11,990 nt of DNA, from NCBI GenBank assembly GCA_000715635.1, contig KL569106.1, positions 1 through 11,990 on the forward strand. Reading direction: 5' to 3'. Under the pieces are notes generated by a model. It was not told where the DNA came from. It searched no databases and saw nothing but the letters and a program-made list of their open reading frames with translations. The DNA is from Streptomyces violaceus. Lineage in GTDB: Bacteria > Actinomycetota > Actinomycetes > Streptomycetales > Streptomycetaceae. The position numbers and the translations under genes are program-made. This document shows positions 6,954 to 11,990 of the stretch, piece after piece. Positions within the stretch are counted from its first letter, which is position 1. Each line of letters begins with the position of its first letter.

Positions 6954-7292
6954 GTGGGCTGGGTGACGGCGGCCCCGGAGCTGGTCACGGCGGTGCGCTC
7001 GGCGAAGCAGTACCTGACGTACGTCTCGGCGGGCCTGGAGGAGGCCGGGTTCCGGGTGTTCCGCCCGTCGGGGACCTACTTCGTCACCACCGACATCCGC
7101 CCCCTCGGCCAGACGGACGGCTTCGCCTTCTGCCGCGCCCTGCCGGAACGGGCCGGCGTCGGCGCCATCCCGAACGCGGTCTTCTACGACCACCGCGAGG
7201 AGGGCGCCCTGTTCGTGCGGTTCGCGTTCTGCAAGCGGACGGGGGTGCCGGAGGAGGCGGCAGAACGGCTCCGGAAGGCGTTCGCGCGCTGA
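6954..7292 (+). pseudogene. C-terminal fragment of a second aminotransferase, with internal deletion
   Basis: This frame reads VGWVTAAPELVTAVRSAKQY to the C-terminus and aligns with residues about 251-395 of the intact aminotransferase at 3459-4646. The first 250 residues, including the PLP lysine and the NPTG motif, are absent. The segment matching residues 278-311 (PFQYAIAEAL to LLGDG) is deleted in frame: YVSAG joins directly to LEEAGFRVFRPSGTYFVTTD. The remaining parts share clear but imperfect identity with the intact gene, and codons differ often, so this is an older paralogue, not a fresh copy. It cannot be an active enzyme. The 5' breakpoint lies between about 6930 and 6954, against the recombinase remnant. 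No start signal is evident. Confidence 0.85.
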
Positions 7293-7434
7293 CCGCGCCC
7301 CGGCGGTTCGCTTTGCCTTTCCGCACAAGCGAAGCGTCGGAGGCTACGTCATGCGAGGACTCGCGGCCGAGGCAGCGGGAGAACGGCAGCCGGGCAGCCG
7401 CCCCGCACATTGGTGCTCGCCGCTCGGCGTACGG

Positions 7435-8175
7435 TCAGGGACCCGAAGCCGAGTCCCGGTTGACGATGTCTGCCTGGGTGGTCGGCTGCATGGAGTTGAA
7501 GGCACGGCGCCTGGTCTCGGAGGACAACTCGCTGCGGCGGTAGACCCCGACCAGTTCCTGCTGCAGCGCCGGCCTGACCGCGGGTTCCCGGGCCAGCCGC
7601 ACACCCAGGTTGACCAGGATCTCCAGATCTGACCGCAGCAGGGACTGGATGAAGTCCACGCCGTCGCGCCGGTTCCGGACCCGGTCGACGATCACGGTCA
7701 ACCAGTAGCGATACATGTCGGCGACCTTGTCGAGCAACAGGTCTTGCTCTTTGCCCCGCCTGTTGTCGAAGTCCGCCACCTCGCGCAGGGCCGAGGCCGT
7801 ATCAAGGAAGGACTGACATGTAAGGAGCTCGATGACACCGTCCTGGAGGTCGGTCGTCACGGACTTCGTGGGCAACTCGGGTGTGGTGGAAGCCGTCGTG
7901 TCTCGCCGAGCCTGTTCGGTGCTCACCTCATGGCTCTGCTGAATACTCGACAGTCTGTCCCGCACGTCCATGATGTCGCCGGACATCTCATACGTCAGTT
8001 TGAAGCGCCTGTCCTGCAGGCTCGCAAGCAGTTGGACAGTCGGGCTGCTGCTGTGGGTCCGGTCGGGGGGCGTGAGGTTGACGGAAAGCCAGCTGTCCTT
8101 GGCTTTGAGACGCAGGTCGGGGTCCGACGGGCTCCTCTTTCGGCGATCCCGTTCGTAGACCTGACGAGGTTGCAT
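7435..8175 (-). CDS. Unrecognised 246-aa protein, last gene of the AAA/SIR2 operon
   Basis: I do not recognise this family. The ATG at 8173-8175 has TAGGAG 8 nt upstream, and that TAG is also the stop of the preceding gene, so translation is probably coupled. Residues 1-20 are highly charged (QVYERDRRKRSPSDPD). Residues 25-65 look like strands (SWLSVNLTPP, RFKLTYEMSGD). The rest is mainly helical: DIMDVRDRLSSIQQSHE, a Thr/Ser-rich stretch (about 92-108), LQDGVIELLTCQSFLDTASALREVADFDNR, and YRYWLTVIVDRVRNRR followed by DFIQSLLRSDLEILVNLGVRLA. No signal peptide or membrane helix, and no catalytic motif I can name. As the distal member of a four-gene unit it may be an adaptor, sensor or structural partner of the SIR2/AAA proteins. 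That role is inference. Confidence 0.8.
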   Translation of the reverse strand: MQPRQVYERDRRKRSPSDPDLRLKAKDSWLSVNLTPPDRTHSSSPTVQLLASLQDRRFKLTYEMSGDIMDVRDRLSSIQQSHEVSTEQARRDTTASTTPELPTKSVTTDLQDGVIELLTCQSFLDTASALREVADFDNRRGKEQDLLLDKVADMYRYWLTVIVDRVRNRRDGVDFIQSLLRSDLEILVNLGVRLAREPAVRPALQQELVGVYRRSELSSETRRRAFNSMQPTTQADIVNRDSASGP

Positions 8176-8184
8176 TGCTGTCTC

Positions 8185-9936
8185 CTACTGCCGGGGCTTC
8201 GCAGGGCCGAGATCGAAGTCAAATGGGTCGTCGTCCTCGCAGGGATTGTCGCCATGAGGGGGGTTGTCCTCGATTCGAAGATGCACAGGTCCGAGGTCGA
8301 AGTCCAGCGGTACTTCGGCATTGGTCATGAGGTTGACGGCTTCTTCCCAGAGCCGCAGGAGATCGTCGTAGGTCAGCACGGACTCATGACCGGAGCCCGT
8401 ACCACCGGAGGCTCGGTCGGTTATCGCCGACTGGAGCAGCCTTCGCCACAGGTCCAGGGCGTCGTGCAGCCAGTCCAGCGGTGGGGCGTCGCTGACCCGG
8501 CACCGGTCGATCATCCTTTTCGCGAGCCTGGAGACATCGAGAGCGGTGATGTCCGCGATGGGCGGCCCGGCTGTCGACTCCACGTAATTGATGACGGTGT
8601 CCTGGTCCAAGTGACTGTTGTCGAATACGGACATGACGCAGGTTTCACCGTGCTTGGGCATCGAGCTCTCCAGCCTGGTCGTGGCCATGTCCGGAAGGAG
8701 CAGCACGATGCGCGATCCGGCACCGGTCCGTTCGCCCTCCGGCGCGTCGGAGCGGCCGTTCCAGTGCTGGGAGTACGACAACAGCGTGCTCCGCCACTCC
8801 TGGTCGATCGTCGCGTTGCCGTTGAGCCGGCCGATGAACCAGATGTCCTGGTCGAGCCCAGACATCAAGGTGGCCTTTTTCCCAAGGGCTGAGATGTCGC
8901 TGTCGGCGCGCTCGACGACATTGTGACCGCGCCCTCTCAGTTCGGCGGCGAGCCAGTCGAAGCAGTATCCCCGGGTCACTTCGCCGTCGACTCCGACATA
9001 GCTGACGCGGTGCCGCTCGACATTGGTGACCAACTGGGCGCGCCATTCCTCTGAGAGCAGCGTCCATGGGATCGAGTTCGGCAGGACGGGCCCGGTCGAC
9101 TCCGGCGCGGGCTGTTGCCTGGCAGTGGCGTTCGGGGGCTCCTCGTCATCGAACAGCTCGTCGGCCAGCCGGTGGAATATCTCGGTGTCCGCGGTCTTGG
9201 GCAGACCCGAACCGTCGCATTCCACCAGCGAGTACTCGTTGGATCTCAGCGTGATCCCGTTCAGCGTGGACTCATACCAGCCGAGGATCTTCAGGCGCTC
9301 ACTCGACACGGGCAAGATGTCCTTGATCGAGTAGTTGACGTTGCACCACCCCCAGCAGTACACGGCGTTGAAGCCGGCCAGATAGTTCTGGAGAGCCCGG
9401 TGTACTTTTACGGTGTGCTCTGATTCGTTGCCCAGGCTGTCCGGCTCGCACTCGCGGAGCAGAAGCTCCCCGCCATCAATGAAGAGAGAACCGGAGCCTG
9501 CGGCCTTGACCGGCAGTGCGTTGGGCAGGAACTCGCTGCACCGGTATTTCGTCATCGTCACGCCGAGTTCGGTCAAGGCGTTGTAGAACACGCCCGCGTT
9601 GTCCGTGGCGACGATCGTCCGGATGTACCCGTCCCGGACCATCCGCGCGATGCACCACATGGCCTTCATGTCCGGCTTTTTGTTCGGGGACGACGACGAG
9701 GTGTGCTTCTTCATCCAGTCGGTCCGGAATTTCTGATCGTGCAGCATGCTGCGCCAGGCCACTTCGACTCTGCGGTACTGCGGGACCAGCAGGTCGTCCT
9801 GGAAGACCTCCGGTCCGTCATGCCCGAGGAGAGCGGCACCTCCGTCGAATCCGACGACGAGCGCGGCTCTCCATGTCCCGTCGCGCGGGTGCACCTTCAG
9901 ATGCGCACCGAACAGCTTGACGTCCAGATCGCTCAT
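8185..9936 (-). CDS. 583-aa protein: degenerate SIR2-like N-terminal domain plus unknown C-terminal domain
   Basis: No confident family by direct recognition. Residues about 85-265 parallel the SIR2 neighbour. MVRDGYIRTIVATDNAGVFY (99-118) matches LMRDGYADVVFTFNIDDLLE, VKVHRALQ (176-183) matches VKLHGDYR, and AVYCWGWCNVNYSIKDIL (191-208) matches AVVCGYSFFHLNVLEAF. YSLVECDGSG to FHRLADEL also matches the neighbour's last 25 residues. The Asn/Asp pattern of the active site is altered and no GAGxS is seen, so catalysis is unlikely. After a Pro/Ala linker (about 265-287), residues 290-540 form a second domain with strands DIWFIGRL and RIVLLLPD, then helices DWLHDALDLWRRLLQ and YDDLLRLWEEAVNLM. 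It might be an NTPase-like fold without a P-loop. The acidic tail carries DFDLGP twice (545-550, 573-578). The ATG overlaps the SIR2 stop (ATGA). Confidence 0.8.
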   Translation of the reverse strand: MSDLDVKLFGAHLKVHPRDGTWRAALVVGFDGGAALLGHDGPEVFQDDLLVPQYRRVEVAWRSMLHDQKFRTDWMKKHTSSSSPNKKPDMKAMWCIARMVRDGYIRTIVATDNAGVFYNALTELGVTMTKYRCSEFLPNALPVKAAGSGSLFIDGGELLLRECEPDSLGNESEHTVKVHRALQNYLAGFNAVYCWGWCNVNYSIKDILPVSSERLKILGWYESTLNGITLRSNEYSLVECDGSGLPKTADTEIFHRLADELFDDEEPPNATARQQPAPESTGPVLPNSIPWTLLSEEWRAQLVTNVERHRVSYVGVDGEVTRGYCFDWLAAELRGRGHNVVERADSDISALGKKATLMSGLDQDIWFIGRLNGNATIDQEWRSTLLSYSQHWNGRSDAPEGERTGAGSRIVLLLPDMATTRLESSMPKHGETCVMSVFDNSHLDQDTVINYVESTAGPPIADITALDVSRLAKRMIDRCRVSDAPPLDWLHDALDLWRRLLQSAITDRASGGTGSGHESVLTYDDLLRLWEEAVNLMTNAEVPLDFDLGPVHLRIEDNPPHGDNPCEDDDPFDFDLGPAKPRQ

Positions 9937-10757
9937 GGCCTCAGCCCCTCCTCCAGCGCGGCCACGAACCCGCCGAAGGAGCCAAGGTCACCGTCGACGA
10001 ACCACGCCGAGTTGGGGTTCCTGGCCGACATCAGGGACAGCACCATGGGCGCGTCGGGGAACCGCAGATTGGCGTAGACCATGTAGGAGCCGGTACGGCT
10101 GAACGCCTCCAGCACGTTGAGGTGGAAGAAGGAGTAGCCGCACACCACGGCGGGCTGCCCCGACCAGACCTCCACCGCCTTGCGGATGGCCTCCGGATAC
10201 TGCGTGATCTCGGTGCTGGTCATACAGTTGATGCCCCACCGATAGTCGCCGTGCAGCTTCACGATCCGAAGGCGGGGCCCCTGGTGCGGGGAGAGCCGCT
10301 GGACGACCACGTTCGGCACCAGTTCCGGCACGAGGATCACCTGGTAGTCCTTGTGCTCGCGCAACCCGGCCTCCTGGAAGGCCTGTTCCAGCAGGTCGTC
10401 GATGTTGAAGGTGAAGACCACGTCGGCGTACCCGTCTCGCATCAGCCGGGTGAGACCGTGATAGGGAGAATCGGGCTTCAGGGGCCGTTCGACGTATGGG
10501 GTGAGGAAGTCGGCCCGGGACCGGTCCGCTCCAAGGTTGTCGCAGAAGACGTCGAACCGGTACTGAGGACTGCCCCAGGTACCCCGGTCATCGGGCAGGG
10601 CCAGCCGCAGTAACTCGGCGTTGAGCGGAACACCGTCGTGGGTCGAGCAGCCGGCGCCCAGCCAGAAGACCGGCTTGCCGTCACGTGGTTCCGGGGAACA
10701 CACCGTCTTCATGTGATCGACGAGAAAGCCGACCGTGTCTTTTGCGCTCACTGTCAT
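9933..10757 (-). CDS. SIR2-domain protein (putative NAD-cleaving effector)
   Basis: 274 residues, essentially one SIR2 (sirtuin-like Rossmann) domain. Visible NAD-site motifs: VFWLGAGCSTHDGVPL (30-45) with the GAGxS loop; VVFTFNIDDLLEQAF (113-127), the TxNxD motif; and VKLHGDYRW (166-174), with H169 as the expected catalytic His. VCGYSFFHLNVLEAF (205-219) is the later 'GxS' region, with the usual Asp not evident. No zinc-binding Cys quartet like that of deacetylase sirtuins is seen, which favours the NADase/conflict type of SIR2 domain. In known bacterial defence systems such domains deplete NAD+ when a partner senses phage; that activity is inferred here. The ATG at 10755-10757 overlaps the AAA stop, and its TGA overlaps the next ATG, so it is coupled on both sides. 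An upstream extension of the open frame is Arg-rich shadow sequence and was not used. Confidence 0.92.
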   Translation of the reverse strand: MTVSAKDTVGFLVDHMKTVCSPEPRDGKPVFWLGAGCSTHDGVPLNAELLRLALPDDRGTWGSPQYRFDVFCDNLGADRSRADFLTPYVERPLKPDSPYHGLTRLMRDGYADVVFTFNIDDLLEQAFQEAGLREHKDYQVILVPELVPNVVVQRLSPHQGPRLRIVKLHGDYRWGINCMTSTEITQYPEAIRKAVEVWSGQPAVVCGYSFFHLNVLEAFSRTGSYMVYANLRFPDAPMVLSLMSARNPNSAWFVDGDLGSFGGFVAALEEGLRP

Positions 10758-11989
10758 CTCCGGATTTTCCGCATGAGACTGAGGTCGAAGTGGGGCTGTT
10801 CGGTCCAGGCGTTCTCCGGTACGGACCGCCAGGCGGGCATCCCCGGGCCCACGTCCTGCGTCAGCGCGTCGAAGTCGGCGACGAACGGTCCATAGGTCCG
10901 CTCGACCTGCTCCGCCATGGCGTCGAGATGGTTGTTGCGCAGCGCGCTGACCGACTGGCGCACCCACTCCCTGACGTGCATGGGCTGGCTGCGGGCACGC
11001 AGAACCGTCAACAGGGCTTCCTGAGTGAGTCGTTCGGAGCCGTCACCACGGCCCAGCAAATCCTGGGAAGCACGGCTGACCACCTGCTGGATATCGCCGG
11101 GGGTCAGTCCGTGCGACCGCTCCGCCAGAAGCTTCAGATCGACCGCCTCCGGGCGCACCCGGGTGCTGAGCCGATTGATGTAGAGCTCGAAGACCTGGGA
11201 GCGTACCTCCGGGCCGGGGAGCTCCACCGGCAGCATCTGATCGAAGCGGCGCAGCATCGCCGGATCGATGGCCCAGATGCGGTTGGTGCAACCGAAGAAC
11301 AGAACGGAGGCGCCCGACTCACGCAGCCGGTCGACCTCCTGGATCCAGTGCGCCGCCAGATGGATGCGCCAATCCTGGCTGTCCTCGCGGGACATGCCGA
11401 TGGCGTCCACCTCGTCGGCGAAGAGGATGGCCGGCTGGACGTCGATAACCTGGTCGATGAGGTTGGTCAGGGCTTTCTGGTCGTCGCCGACGTACCGGTT
11501 GAGGACCTCATTGAGGCGGATCCGGACGATCGGCAGTTCCATGTGGTGCCGGGCCCGGTACTCCCCGGCGAGGGCTCGGATGATGTGTGTCTTGCCGCAG
11601 CCGGACGGGCCGAACATCAGCAGTGACTGGGTCGGCGTCTGCCCGTACTCCGTCAGTTTCCGCCGCAGCGCCTCGACGTCGGGCGTGGCGAAGTAGGTCT
11701 CGAACAACTGCTTGACGGTGTCCATAAAGCTGCCCGGATGATCCAGCCCGCCCACCGATGCGAACGTCGGTTCGGAGGAGACGGACTTCGGCGGGGCAGC
11801 GCCGTTCGGCCCCGCCTTGGCGTTGCCGGCGGCGGCCATGGGGTGCTCGGGAGCCAGCCGCGCGACCGTGTCGGCATCTTCCTGGTAGGACTCCTGGTGA
11901 CCTGCCGACCGGTGGCAGTGGGCTCGGCTGGCGATCACCTCGGCCAGCAGCTCGTCGGCGCGCTTCGGCGGCAGCGGCGCTGCCTGCAC
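10754..11989 (-). CDS. AAA+ ATPase, first visible gene of the operon, 5' end possibly off the window
   Basis: 411 residues from a GTG at 11987-11989, but the open frame reaches the window edge and the true start may lie outside. The N-terminal segment (ASRAHCHRSAGHQESYQEDA, RLAPEHP) looks like a tetratricopeptide helix pair. After a Gly/Ala/Pro linker, the ATPase begins at FASVGGLDHPG (76-86), the layout of the classical AAA (p97/Vps4/katanin) branch. Walker A is GPSGCGKT (127-134), a pore-loop-like region is NRYVGDDQKAL, Walker B is ILFADEVD (188-195), sensor 1 is CTN (234-236), and arginine-finger residues lie in DPAMLRRFD (242-250). The lid contains HGLTPGDIQQVVSRA. The core looks catalytically complete. 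The C-terminus adds helices and ends PHFDLSLMRKIRR. Likely a hexameric remodeller controlling its partners. TGA overlaps the SIR2 ATG. Confidence 0.9.
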   Translation of the reverse strand: MQAAPLPPKRADELLAEVIASRAHCHRSAGHQESYQEDADTVARLAPEHPMAAAGNAKAGPNGAAPPKSVSSEPTFASVGGLDHPGSFMDTVKQLFETYFATPDVEALRRKLTEYGQTPTQSLLMFGPSGCGKTHIIRALAGEYRARHHMELPIVRIRLNEVLNRYVGDDQKALTNLIDQVIDVQPAILFADEVDAIGMSREDSQDWRIHLAAHWIQEVDRLRESGASVLFFGCTNRIWAIDPAMLRRFDQMLPVELPGPEVRSQVFELYINRLSTRVRPEAVDLKLLAERSHGLTPGDIQQVVSRASQDLLGRGDGSERLTQEALLTVLRARSQPMHVREWVRQSVSALRNNHLDAMAEQVERTYGPFVADFDALTQDVGPGMPAWRSVPENAWTEQPHFDLSLMRKIRR

Positions 11990-11990
11990 C

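Noticed and set aside
7307..7333. Inverted repeat TTCGCTT...AAGCGAA as a terminator
   Set aside because: Only a 7-bp stem with a 13-nt loop and no T-run on either side; too weak to call, though it lies between convergent transcription units.
7744..8892. 382-codon plus-strand open frame
   Set aside because: Antisense to the 246-aa and 583-aa genes; overlaps their well-supported operon and has no recognisable motifs.

Overview
The window is high-GC, Streptomyces-like actinobacterial DNA. The signs are GTG and TTG starts, G/C-rich third codon positions, an IS701-type transposase of the kind common in streptomycetes, and a lipoprotein/adaptor pair with actinobacterial features. It is one end of an assembled contig. 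Bases 1-23 are not genomic: they hold the 19-bp Nextera mosaic end (5-23) plus a few adapter bases, and the transposase beside it runs off the contig there. No named species is claimed.

Layout, left to right. (1) 24-1277, minus: an IS701-family transposase with its DDE residues intact but its C-terminal end lost. (2) 1341-2054, minus: a pseudogene split by one in-frame TGA, whose stop codon lies inside a CTAG that probably marks the IS target. (3) 2264-3076, minus: an unrecognised single-pass membrane protein. This stretch (about 1.34-3.2 kb) looks less GC-rich by eye than its surroundings. (4) 3459-4646, plus: an intact class I PLP aminotransferase, preceded by a gene-free stretch with three GACGACA repeats in 10-bp phase. 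(5) 4922-6594, plus: a lipoprotein gene followed 2 nt later by a membrane-anchored adaptor with a peptidoglycan-binding-like domain. The adaptor is cut short, and the ABC transporter genes expected after it are absent. An 11-bp perfect tandem repeat lies just upstream of the lipoprotein. (6) 6640-7292: a scar of two broken genes facing each other, a serine recombinase N-terminus (minus) and the C-terminus of a second aminotransferase with an internal deletion (plus), with a perfect 20-bp palindrome between them.

(7) 7435-11989, minus: the most interesting part is a compact operon running off the right edge. The order is AAA+ ATPase (N-terminus possibly outside the window), SIR2-domain protein with its NAD-site motifs, 583-aa protein, 246-aa unknown protein. 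The first two junctions are 4-bp ATGA overlaps and the third gap is 9 bp, so the genes should be made together. The 583-aa protein begins with what appears to be a degenerate SIR2-like domain resembling its neighbour and ends in two copies of DFDLGP. The AAA+ protein also ends in an FDL-containing tail. An AAA+ ATPase translationally coupled to a SIR2-type (putative NAD-cleaving) protein, beside recombinase debris and an IS, looks like an anti-phage or other conflict system. I cannot match the gene set to a named system (no TIR/ThsB, HerA, Argonaute/APAZ or STAND partner is visible). Function is inference from families and context.
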